DNA of 64,000 nucleotides from Mycobacterium sp. DL99 (GTDB lineage: Bacteria > Actinomycetota > Actinomycetes > Mycobacteriales > Mycobacteriaceae). The notes under the pieces were generated by a model, which was not told the DNA's origin, did not search any database, and worked only from the letters and a program-made list of their open reading frames with translations. This document shows positions 56,891 through 64,000 of the stretch, one piece after another. Location of the stretch: positions 5,915,565 to 5,979,564 of the forward strand of contig NZ_SJOM01000007.1 of NCBI RefSeq assembly GCF_004762045.1, in the 5' to 3' direction. Positions within the stretch are counted from its first letter, which is position 1, and each line of letters starts with the position of its first letter. Both the position numbers and the translations under genes were made by a program.

Positions 56891-59341
56891 ATGCCGGAGC
56901 AGCCGACACGACCGCCCGCGCAGCCACCCCAAGCGGTCACCATCATCAAACTCGCCTGGTGCTGCCTGTTGGCCAGCGTGTTGGTGGCCACGTTCATGTT
57001 CCCCCTCGTGGGTGGATTCGGCCTGATGTCCAACCGGGCCTCCGATGTGGTGGCCAACGGCTCGGCCGCCCTGGTGGACGGCGAGGTTCCGCAGGTCTCG
57101 ACGATGGTCGACGCCAAGGGCAACACGATCGCCTGGCTGTATTCACAGCGCCGCTTCGAGGTGCCCACCGACCAGATCGCCAACACCATGAAGCTCGCCC
57201 TGGTCTCGATCGAGGATAAGCGGTTCGCCGAACACAACGGCGTGGACTGGCAGGGCACGCTGACCGGCCTGACCGGATATATGAGCGGCGACATGGACAC
57301 CCGCGGCGGTTCGACGATCGAGCAGCAGTACGTGAAGAACTACCAACTTCTCGTCGTCGCCCAGACCGATGCCGAGCGCCGCGCCGCGATCGAGACCACT
57401 CCGGCCCGCAAACTGCGCGAGATCCGGATGGCGCTCACGCTGGACAAGACGTTCACCAAGCCCGAGATCCTGACCCGCTATCTCAACCTGGTCTCGTTCG
57501 GTAGCGGCGCGTTCGGCGTTCAGGACGCCGCCCAGACCTATTTCGGTGTCAATGCCTCGGAGCTGAATTGGCAGCAGGCCGCCCTGCTCGCCGGCATGGT
57601 GCAGTCCACCAGCGCGCTCAATCCCTACACCAACCCGGACGGTGCCCTGGCTCGGCGGAACCTGGTGCTGGACACCATGATCGACAACATCCCTCAGGAA
57701 GCCGAGGCGCTGCGGGATGCCAAGCAGCAGCCGCTGGGCATCCTGCCGCAGCCCAACGAGCTCCCGCGCGGCTGCATCGCCGCCGGTGACCGGGCGTTCT
57801 TCTGCGATTACGCGCTGGAGTATCTGGCCCGCGCCGGGCTGTCCAAGGAGCAGGTCGCCAAGGGCGGTTATCTGATCAAGACCACGCTGGACCCGGACGT
57901 GCAGGGCACGGTGAAGTCGGCGATCGACAGCATCGCCCGGCCGGACACCCCCGGCGTCGCCAGCGTCATGAGCGTGATCAAGCCCGGTAAGGAATCTCAT
58001 CCGGTCCTGGCGATGGGCAGCAATCGCACGTACGGCCTGAACACCGACGCCGGCGAGACCATGCAGCCGCAGCCGTTCTCACTCGTCGGCGACGGCGCCG
58101 GGTCGATCTTCAAGATCTTCACCACGGCCGCGGCCATGGACATGGGAATGGGCATCAACACTCAGCTGCAGGTGCCTCCGTTCTTTCAGGCCAAGGGGCT
58201 GGGCAGTAGCGACACCCCGGGATGCCCGAAGGAAACCTGGTGTGTGAAGAACGCCGGCGGCTACCGAGGCTCGATGAGCGTCACCGATGCCCTGGCCACC
58301 TCGCCGAACACCGCATTCGCCAAGCTCATCTCGCAGATCGGCGTGCAGCGGTCGGTCGACATGGCGGTCAAGCTGGGGCTGCGGTCCTACGCGTTGCCCG
58401 GCACCGCCCGCGACTACGACCCGGAGAGCAACGAGAGCCTCGCCGACTTCGTCAAACGCCAGAACATCGGCTCGTTCACCCTGGGCCCCATCGAGGTCAA
58501 CGCACTCGAGTTGTCGAATGTGGCGGCCACGTTGGCCTCGGGCGGGACCTGGTGCCCGCCCAACCCGATCGCCCAGGTACTCGACCGGCGCGGCAATGAG
58601 GTGTCGGTGACCACCGAGACGTGCGATCAGGCAGTGCCCGAGGGCCTGGCCAACACCCTGGCCAATGCCATGAGCAAGGACGACCAGGCCGGCGGTACCG
58701 CCTCCGGTTCGGCCGGTTCGGTGGGCTGGGACCTGCCCATGTCGGGCAAGACCGGCACCACCGAGGCGCACCGCTCGTCGGGCTTCCTGGGCTTCACCAA
58801 CCAGTACGCCGCGGCCAACTACATCTATGACGACTCCACCACCCCCGGCGAGCTGTGCTCGTTCCCGCTGCGCCAGTGCGGCGACGGCAATCTGTTCGGC
58901 GGTAACGAGCCGGCCCGTACGTGGTTCACGGCGCTGAAGCCGATCGCCAACAACTTCGGCCCGGTCGCCCTGCCGCCGACCGACCCGCGCTACGTCGACG
59001 GCGGGCCGGGTTCGGTGGTGCCGACCGTGACCGGACTGGATGAGACGGCCGCGCGCCTGCGGCTCAAGGAATCCGGATTCCAGGTGGCCGACGGTTCCGC
59101 CTCGGTCAACAGCAGCTCGCGCGCCGGCACCGTGGTCGGGACCGCTCCCAGCGGGCAGACGATTCCCGGCTCGATCATCACCATCCAGATCAGCAACGGC
59201 ATCCCGCCGGCCCCGCCGCCGCCCGAGTTCCCGTTCCCGATGCCAGGTGGTCCGCCGCCCGAGATCGGCCAGACGGTGGTCGAAATCCCGGGTCTGCCGC
59301 CGATCACCGTTCCGGTGCTCGGGCCTCCACCGCCCCCGTGA
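56891..59341 (+). CDS. ponA2: Bifunctional penicillin-binding protein PonA2
   Basis: An 816-residue class A PBP that polymerises and cross-links peptidoglycan. It has a cytoplasmic tail, one membrane helix (LAWCCLLASVLVATFMFPL), and a glycosyltransferase domain with VSIEDKRFAEHNGVDW (catalytic Glu) and RGGSTIEQQYVKN. The transpeptidase domain has GAGSIFKIFT (SxxK), SPNTAF (SxN) and SGKTGTTEAH (KTG), followed by a PASTA domain (VPTVTGLDETAARLRLKESGF) and a Pro-rich end. The last part fits M. tuberculosis PonA2 closely. ATG 56891 was chosen by that match; an in-frame ATG 57 bases upstream is rejected. PonA2 supports survival in dormancy and acid. Confidence 0.97.
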   Translation: MPEQPTRPPAQPPQAVTIIKLAWCCLLASVLVATFMFPLVGGFGLMSNRASDVVANGSAALVDGEVPQVSTMVDAKGNTIAWLYSQRRFEVPTDQIANTMKLALVSIEDKRFAEHNGVDWQGTLTGLTGYMSGDMDTRGGSTIEQQYVKNYQLLVVAQTDAERRAAIETTPARKLREIRMALTLDKTFTKPEILTRYLNLVSFGSGAFGVQDAAQTYFGVNASELNWQQAALLAGMVQSTSALNPYTNPDGALARRNLVLDTMIDNIPQEAEALRDAKQQPLGILPQPNELPRGCIAAGDRAFFCDYALEYLARAGLSKEQVAKGGYLIKTTLDPDVQGTVKSAIDSIARPDTPGVASVMSVIKPGKESHPVLAMGSNRTYGLNTDAGETMQPQPFSLVGDGAGSIFKIFTTAAAMDMGMGINTQLQVPPFFQAKGLGSSDTPGCPKETWCVKNAGGYRGSMSVTDALATSPNTAFAKLISQIGVQRSVDMAVKLGLRSYALPGTARDYDPESNESLADFVKRQNIGSFTLGPIEVNALELSNVAATLASGGTWCPPNPIAQVLDRRGNEVSVTTETCDQAVPEGLANTLANAMSKDDQAGGTASGSAGSVGWDLPMSGKTGTTEAHRSSGFLGFTNQYAAANYIYDDSTTPGELCSFPLRQCGDGNLFGGNEPARTWFTALKPIANNFGPVALPPTDPRYVDGGPGSVVPTVTGLDETAARLRLKESGFQVADGSASVNSSSRAGTVVGTAPSGQTIPGSIITIQISNGIPPAPPPPEFPFPMPGGPPPEIGQTVVEIPGLPPITVPVLGPPPPP

Positions 59342-59368
59342 TGAGCGGTTCGCAGTAGGCTTGCCTGC

Positions 59369-60313
59369 ATGTCAGTGAAGAAGGCAGCTGCCGTCACCGC
59401 CGGTTCGCTGGTTGCCGGAATCGGCTACGCGTCCCTCATCGAGCGCAATGCGTTCGTACTGCGGGAAGCGACCATGCCGGTACTGGCGCCGGGCTCCTCA
59501 CCCCTGCGGGTGCTGCACCTTTCCGATCTGCATATGCGTCCCAACCAGCGACGCAAGCAGGCCTGGCTGCGTGACCTCGCGCGCCTCGAGCCCGATCTGG
59601 TGGTGAACACCGGCGACAACCTGGCCCACCCGAAGGCCGTGCCTGCCGTGGTCCAGTCATTGACCGACCTGCTGTCGGCGCCCGGCCTGTTCGTGTTCGG
59701 CAGCAACGACTATTTCGCACCGCGGCTGAAGAACCCTCTGAACTACGTCACCAATCCGCAGCACCGGACGCACGGTGAGCCGCTGCCGTGGCAGGACCTG
59801 CGCGCGGCGTTCACCGAGCGCGGCTGGCTCGACATGACCCACATCCGTCGCGACGTCGAGGTGGCCGGGCTGCACATCTCGGTGGCCGGCGTCGACGATC
59901 CTCATCTCAAGCGCGACCGCTACGACACCATCGCCGGCCGGGCCAACGGTGCGGCGAATCTGACGTTGGGTCTCACCCACTCCCCCGAACCGCGGGTGCT
60001 GGACCGCTTCGCCGCCGACGGCTATCAGCTGGTGCTGGCCGGGCACACCCACGGCGGGCAGCTGTGCCTGCCGTTCTACGGGGCCATCGTGACCAACTGC
60101 GAGCTGGACCGGTCCCGGGCCAAGGGCGCCTCGAAGTGGGGATCGCACATGCAGCTGCATGTGTCGGCGGGCATCGGCACGTCGCCGTTCGCGCCCGTGC
60201 GGTTCTGCTGCCGCCCGGAGGCCACGCTGCTGACGCTGGTCGCAGCGCCGACCGGTGGCGGGCACGTCGGGATCAGGGCCGGGCAATCCAGCCCGACCGT
60301 CTCGGCCCATTGA
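59369..60313 (+). CDS. Membrane-anchored metallophosphoesterase (Rv3683 type)
   Basis: A 314-residue calcineurin-like phosphoesterase. The metal ligands are in HLSDLHMRPNQ, VVNTGDNLAH, FGSNDYFAP and AGHTHGGQ. An N-terminal hydrophobic stretch (AAAVTAGSLVAGIGYASLI) suggests an exported or membrane-tethered enzyme of the YaeI type, which cleaves phosphodiesters of lipids such as UDP-linked or glycerophospholipid substrates. It lies 27 bases after ponA2 and its stop overlaps the next gene (TTGA), so the three genes may be one operon. Confidence 0.9.
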   Translation: MSVKKAAAVTAGSLVAGIGYASLIERNAFVLREATMPVLAPGSSPLRVLHLSDLHMRPNQRRKQAWLRDLARLEPDLVVNTGDNLAHPKAVPAVVQSLTDLLSAPGLFVFGSNDYFAPRLKNPLNYVTNPQHRTHGEPLPWQDLRAAFTERGWLDMTHIRRDVEVAGLHISVAGVDDPHLKRDRYDTIAGRANGAANLTLGLTHSPEPRVLDRFAADGYQLVLAGHTHGGQLCLPFYGAIVTNCELDRSRAKGASKWGSHMQLHVSAGIGTSPFAPVRFCCRPEATLLTLVAAPTGGGHVGIRAGQSSPTVSAH

Positions 60314-61416
60314 GCGGAGCGGGCTGTACCGCGTCGCGGCCCCGGCCACGCCGGTGGGTCGACAACGCGGTGCGGCTGATCGAGGCCGATTCCAAGCGCA
60401 GCGCCGACACCCACCTGTTGCGGTATCCGCTGCCCACCAGATGGCGCGAGGAAGTGGACGTCGCGCTGTACCTCAAGGACGAGTCCACCCACATCACCGG
60501 CAGCCTCAAGCACCGGCTGGCCCGTTCCCTGTTCCTGTACGGGTTGTGCAACGGCTGGATCGGTGAGGGCACCACGATCATCGAGGCGTCCTCGGGGTCG
60601 ACGGCGGTGTCGGAGGCGTACTTCGCAGCGCTGCTCGGTCTGCCGTTCATCGCCGTGGTGCCGGCCTCGACGAGCGGTTCGAAGATCGCGCTGATCGAAG
60701 CCCAGGGCGGCCGTTGCCATTTCGTCGCCGAGTCGTCGCAGGTGTATGCCGAGGCGCACCGGTTGGCCGAGGAGACCGGCGGGCACTATCTGGACCAGTT
60801 CACCAATGCCGAGCGGGCCACCGACTGGCGCGGCAACAACAACATCGCCGAGTCGATCTATGAGCAGATGCGCCTGGAGCCGCATCCGGTCCCGGAGTGG
60901 ATCGTGGTGGGGGCCGGCACCGGCGGCACCAGCGCGACGATCGGCCGCTACATCCGCTACCGCAGACATGCCACACAGTTGTGTGTCGTCGACCCGGAGA
61001 ATTCGGCGTTCTTCCCCGGCTACTCGCAGGGCCGCGATGACGTCGTCACGGGCGCGTCCTCACGTATCGAGGGCATCGGCAGGCCGCGGGTCGAGCCGTC
61101 GTTCCTGCCGGGTGTGGTCGATCAGATGATTGCCGTCCCCGACGGCGGGTCGGTGGCCGCGGCCCATCACGCGAGCCGGGTGCTGGGTAGGCGGGTCGGG
61201 CCGTCGACCGGAACCAACCTGTGGGGCGCGTTCCGGCTGCTGGCCGAGATGATCGCGCACGGCCGCAGCGGGTCGGTGGTGACCCTGCTGGCCGACAGCG
61301 GTGACCGCTACGCGGATACCTACTTCGATGCGGACTGGCTCAGCGCCCAGGGGCTGGACACCTCGGAGTCCGCGGCGGTGCTCTCGGAGTTCGAGCGCTC
61401 GGGCAGCTGGTCCTGA
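60310..61416 (+). CDS. PLP-dependent cysteine synthase-family enzyme (Rv3684 type)
   Basis: A 368-residue fold-type II PLP enzyme. The PLP Lys is in ITGSLKHRLARS (about residue 63), SSGSTAVSEAY binds the substrate carboxylate, and GAGTGGTSATIGRYI is the phosphate loop. The family includes O-acetylserine sulfhydrylase and L-cysteine desulfhydrase; Rv3684 was reported as a cysteine desulfhydrase (Cds1) that releases H2S. The start is a TTG at 60310 that overlaps the phosphoesterase stop; downstream ATGs would cut into the fold. Its end overlaps a possible antisense small gene. Confidence 0.9.
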   Translation: MSGAGCTASRPRPRRWVDNAVRLIEADSKRSADTHLLRYPLPTRWREEVDVALYLKDESTHITGSLKHRLARSLFLYGLCNGWIGEGTTIIEASSGSTAVSEAYFAALLGLPFIAVVPASTSGSKIALIEAQGGRCHFVAESSQVYAEAHRLAEETGGHYLDQFTNAERATDWRGNNNIAESIYEQMRLEPHPVPEWIVVGAGTGGTSATIGRYIRYRRHATQLCVVDPENSAFFPGYSQGRDDVVTGASSRIEGIGRPRVEPSFLPGVVDQMIAVPDGGSVAAAHHASRVLGRRVGPSTGTNLWGAFRLLAEMIAHGRSGSVVTLLADSGDRYADTYFDADWLSAQGLDTSESAAVLSEFERSGSWS

Positions 61417-61496
61417 TCCGTCTCGGCCGTCAGGAACAGCCACAACGCTGCCAGGGCGAAGAACCCTAGGTAGACGGAGGCGCCCAGGACAGTCAT
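61320..61496 (-). CDS. Possible small membrane protein, antisense to the CysK-like gene end
   Basis: A 58-residue reading frame with one clear hydrophobic helix (MTVLGASVYLGFFALAALWLF) and a polar Ser/Glu-rich tail. A -10-like TATACA lies a few bases before the ATG at 61496. Its last 97 bases overlap the 3' end of the CysK-like gene on the other strand, which weakens the case. A longer in-frame start at 61580 exists with a basic leader. Evidence is only the helix and the promoter-like sequence. Confidence 0.4.
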   Translation of the reverse strand: MTVLGASVYLGFFALAALWLFLTAETDQDQLPERSNSESTAADSEVSSPWALSQSASK

Positions 61497-61660
61497 GAGT
61501 TGTATAACGCCACCCACCCACGCATTCCTTCCCGTTGCCCGCCGTTTTCTACGCCTGGGCTGTGATCCGCGCCGCGCCACAACCCAGAGGTAGAAATCGG
61601 CGCAGAGGTGGCCGTTTGGCTTTCGAGGTACCCGGTGCGATAGGCTGTCGAAGCTTCACG

Positions 61661-61734
<74 letters not shown>

Positions 61735-61740
61735 CAGTGC

Positions 61741-61784
61741 AAGCAAGGCCCAGACCAGAGAAATCCGGTCTGGGCCTTGCTTTT
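61741..61784 (+). terminator. Terminator of tRNA-Pro
   Basis: Perfect 16-base arms (61741-61756 and 61767-61782, with AGGCCCAGACC and GGTCTGGGCCT) and a 10-base loop, followed by TTTT. Its end overlaps the stop codon of the convergent kinase gene by two bases. Confidence 0.95.
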
Positions 61785-62916
61785 ATCCGTGGCCCTTCTT
61801 GCCGTGGCCCTTGCCATTCCCATGGCCGTTGCCATTGCCATTGCCGTTCCCGTTGTTGCCCTGATCCCACTGGTCCTCGGGCACGGTCGGCGTGAACGTC
61901 GGGATGCTCGTCGCGGCCGGCACGGTCGGCTCAACAGACGTGGTCACCGGCGTGACGGGCGCACGCTGCGGCGGAGGGTCCGAGATCAACAAGATGACCG
62001 CGAGGATGACACCGGCCAGAAGGCCTGCGGTCAGCAGGGCCATCCGGACGCGGGAGCGACGGGGCGCGGGCGGCGGGGGTGAAGCCGGCAGCAGCAGGGT
62101 CGCGGGCCGCGCCGGTGGCGCAGCCTGCAGGGCAGCCCGCATCTCGGCGGCATCGGCGAAGCGGTAGGCCGGATCCCGCGCCATCGCGCGTTCCAGCACG
62201 CGGATCAGAACCGGATCGACGTCCGGACGCAGCACCCCGATCGGCACCAGCGGCTCCTCCAGAACAGCCCGCATGGTGGCCACGGGGTTGTCGCGTTCGA
62301 ACGGAAGCCGCCTGGTCAATGCCTCGTATCCGAGCACGCCGAGGGCGTACAGATCATCCGACGGCGACGCCGGCCGGCCGGTAATCCGTTGTGGGCTAAG
62401 GTAGTTCGCGGTGCCGAAGACCATCCCGACGCGGGTGTGGGCGGCCCCGTCGGTCTTGGCGATTCCGAAGTCGGCGAGCTTGGCGGTACCGGACGCGGTG
62501 ATCAGGACGTTGCCGGGTTTGATGTCGCGGTGCAGGATTCCTGCCTCGTGTGCTGCGGTCAGCGCACCGAGCAGGTCGGCCAGCACCCAGCGCACGCGGT
62601 CAGCGGACAGCGGTCCGGCCGCGATCTCCTCGGCCAGAGTGGGCCCGGGCAGCCGCTCCATCACGATGTACGGCGTCCCGCGGTCTTCACCGCTGTCGTG
62701 GACCGCGACGATGTTCGGGTGGTTCAGCGCGGCGGCGGCCCGCGCCTCGTTCTCGAACCGCCGACGCGTCACCTCGTCGGCGGCCAGGGCCGGATAGAGC
62801 AGTTTGACCGCGACCGGACGCGACAGCCTGGTGTCCCAGCCATCGTGCACCTCGGCCATGCCGCCGCGGCCGAGCACGCCGCGTAGCTCGTAGCGGCCGC
62901 CGAGCGCCGCCGTCAT
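61783..62916 (-). CDS. Ser/Thr protein kinase with a His/Gly/Asn-rich extracellular tail
   Basis: A 377-residue Hanks-type kinase: LGRGGMAEV glycine loop, Lys38 in VAVKLLYP, HRDIKPGNVL catalytic loop, ADFGIAKT, and the APE-equivalent region GTANYLSPQR. A Pro/Ala juxtamembrane region, one membrane helix (MALLTAGLLAGVILAVILLI) and a short Thr/Pro-rich outer linker follow. The end is a low-complexity run of alternating Gly and Asn, His or Lys (GHGNGKGHGKKGHG at the C-terminus) instead of the PASTA or other sensor domains of mycobacterial kinases. The His/Lys/Gly tail may bind metal or wall polymer. ATG 62916 follows GGAGGGG. Divergent from the SRPBCC gene. Confidence 0.92.
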   Translation of the reverse strand: MTAALGGRYELRGVLGRGGMAEVHDGWDTRLSRPVAVKLLYPALAADEVTRRRFENEARAAAALNHPNIVAVHDSGEDRGTPYIVMERLPGPTLAEEIAAGPLSADRVRWVLADLLGALTAAHEAGILHRDIKPGNVLITASGTAKLADFGIAKTDGAAHTRVGMVFGTANYLSPQRITGRPASPSDDLYALGVLGYEALTRRLPFERDNPVATMRAVLEEPLVPIGVLRPDVDPVLIRVLERAMARDPAYRFADAAEMRAALQAAPPARPATLLLPASPPPPAPRRSRVRMALLTAGLLAGVILAVILLISDPPPQRAPVTPVTTSVEPTVPAATSIPTFTPTVPEDQWDQGNNGNGNGNGNGHGNGKGHGKKGHG

Positions 62917-62985
62917 ATTTCTCCCCTCCGGAAATGGGCTTGCAACCCAGTATCCCGCAGTGCCGTTCTGCGGCATGCTGGCACC

Positions 62986-63483
62986 ATGCCCCGGTTCACG
63001 CTGGAACCCGCCGATCCCGATTTCTTCACGACGGCGCCGCACATCTTCGCCTATCACAAGCGCTTCGCCGCACCGCCCGAAAAGGTGTGGGAGTCGCTGG
63101 TATCCGACGAGTCCCTAGCTGCGTGGGGTCCGTCGGTCACCAAGGTGAACTGGTTGACGCCGCGGCCCTTCGGTGTCGGCAGCTCCCGTGAAGTGACGCT
63201 GGCACCCGGGGTGGTCCGGGTGCATGAGACGTTCTTCCGCTGGGAGGAGGGCCGCCGCTACTCGTTCACCGTTGATCACGCCAACATTCCGTCGTTGCGC
63301 CGGTTCGCCGAGGACTACCTGGTCGAACCAGCGGGCGACGGACAGACACAGTTCACCTGGATCGTCGCGATCGAGCCGAAGCCGCTGTTCGCGCTGCCGT
63401 TCAAGGGGCTGGCGCCGGTGGTCAAGGCGGCGTTCGGGCGACTGGCCTCCGACGGCGGGCGTTATTTCGCCAAGCAGGTGTGA
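62986..63483 (+). CDS. SRPBCC/START-like protein (polyketide cyclase/dehydrase family)
   Basis: A 165-residue single-domain protein of the Bet v1-like fold: AYHKRFAAPPEKVWESLVSDESLAAWGPSV is the first strand and helix pair, GSSREVTLAPGVVRVHETFFRWEEGRRYSF the sheet, and KGLAPVVKAAFGRLASDGGRYF the long C-terminal helix. Such proteins bind hydrophobic ligands in a cavity. There is no catalytic motif to name a substrate. It starts 69 bases from the divergent kinase gene start. Confidence 0.85.
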   Translation: MPRFTLEPADPDFFTTAPHIFAYHKRFAAPPEKVWESLVSDESLAAWGPSVTKVNWLTPRPFGVGSSREVTLAPGVVRVHETFFRWEEGRRYSFTVDHANIPSLRRFAEDYLVEPAGDGQTQFTWIVAIEPKPLFALPFKGLAPVVKAAFGRLASDGGRYFAKQV

Positions 63484-63519
63484 GCGAAGCCCCAACCAAG
63501 CAGTTGATAGCCTCGGCCG

Positions 63520-64000
63520 ATGGCCGCGCTGAGCTGGATCGCCCAACTGTTGCAGTTCGACCGTCACGGCGATGACTTCTGCATTCGCGAACCACGCAGA
63601 GGGGCGACCGAGCGGCTGTTCGGCGGCCTGATCGCGGCGCAGTCGCTGGCAGTGGCCGGGGCCACCGTGGATGACGGCAAGCTGCCACAGTCGCTGCACG
63701 CCTACTTCGTCCGGGGCGGCAGCTACAACGCCGACGTCGAATTCCACGTCGACCGCACCCGCGACGGGCGCGCGTTCGCCACCCGGCACGTCACCGCCAG
63801 CCAGGACGGCAAGGTCATCCTGGAGATGATGGCCTCGTTCCACCAGCCCGAGCCGGGTCTGGACTGGTCCCCCGAGACTCCGCCGGCCTTGGAGTTCGAC
63901 GCGGCCAGCCCCAAGCACGATGTCATGGATTTCGGTGACAAGTTCGACCTGCGCACCATGCCCACCGACCACTCCGAGTTCGCGATCTCGCCGTTCTGGA
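63520..64000 (+). CDS. tesB: Acyl-CoA thioesterase II (partial, runs off the right end)
   Basis: The first 160 residues of a TesB-type thioesterase: MAALSWIAQLLQFDRHGDDF, then RLFGGLIAAQSLAVAG (hot-dog helix), LHAYFVRGG, VDRTRDGRAFATRHVTASQDGKVILEMMASFH. This is the N-terminal hot-dog domain, which hydrolyses medium and long-chain acyl-CoA together with the second domain. The second hot-dog domain with the catalytic Asp is outside the window. It lies 36 bases after the SRPBCC gene. Confidence 0.92.
   Translation, partial: MAALSWIAQLLQFDRHGDDFCIREPRRGATERLFGGLIAAQSLAVAGATVDDGKLPQSLHAYFVRGGSYNADVEFHVDRTRDGRAFATRHVTASQDGKVILEMMASFHQPEPGLDWSPETPPALEFDAASPKHDVMDFGDKFDLRTMPTDHSEFAISPFW

Noticed and set aside
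61786..61860. Possible tandem-repeat or CRISPR-like array (alternating GGNAAC-type units)
   Set aside because: It encodes the Gly/Asn/His tail of the kinase in frame; there are no spacers or longer repeat units.

Overview
The window is chromosomal DNA of a high-GC actinobacterium and almost certainly a fast-growing Mycobacterium/Mycolicibacterium. The gene order follows the M. tuberculosis block Rv3627c to Rv3684 (ppa, Rv3630-3632, galE1, holB, Rv3645, topA, cspA, tad-like pilus cluster, acs, marP, nth, crp, whiB4, ponA2, Rv3683/3684). The expected mycobacterial small RNAs (6C RNA and Ms1/MTS2823) sit in their usual gaps. Rv names are given from memory of that gene order and were not searched.

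Layout. 1-3.8 kb: end of a D-Ala-D-Ala carboxypeptidase, ppa, an orphan UraD-like protein, an SDR, a small unknown protein and TerC with a structured leader. 4.0-11.6 kb: a tightly overlapping operon with a Pls-type (epsilon-poly-lysine-synthetase-like) NRPS, an M1 peptidase, a flippase-like membrane protein, a PpgS-like glycosyltransferase and its DUF2304 partner. 11.6-16.8 kb: TetR, a D-aminoacylase-like amidohydrolase, galE and a large membrane protein. 16.8-19.4 kb: an accessory patch with an EspA/EspE-like secretion substrate and three lipoproteins, close to a tRNA-Thr. 19.5-31.2 kb: core genes (holB, adenylate cyclase, topA, cspA, helicase, Rv3651-like). 31.2-35.7 kb: tad/Flp pilus cluster. 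35.7-41.0 kb: 6C RNA, HAD phosphatase, Ms1 RNA, a degenerate Fic-like protein, acs and a secreted protease. 41.1-50.8 kb: ephE, marP, nudix, a TlpA-like thioredoxin, nth, crp, MBL/RidA/DUF4177 and the paired ArsA-like ATPases. 50.7-56.1 kb: an accessory island with a PucR regulator, an amino-acid decarboxylase, a permease and a beta-lactamase-fold protein. 56.2-64 kb: whiB4, ponA2, a metallophosphoesterase, a CysK-like PLP enzyme, tRNA-Pro, a Ser/Thr kinase, an SRPBCC protein and the start of tesB.

How it fits together. Much of the block concerns the envelope: ponA2, dacB-like, galE plus PpgS/DUF2304, marP, the pilus genes and TerC. The most unusual element is the Pls-like synthetase. Its adenylation pocket reads DAESIGTVVK, one residue from the published lysine code as I remember it. 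It is translationally coupled to an M1 metallopeptidase and a flippase-like protein, which suggests synthesis, trimming and perhaps export of a lysine isopeptide polymer or conjugate. The second accessory patch looks like a type VII secretion substrate with lipoprotein partners. Its second gene begins with a copy of the first gene's ribosome-binding site and first codons. Several genes look leaderless, with a -10 box about 7 nt before the start codon, and several convergent pairs share long perfect-stem terminators.
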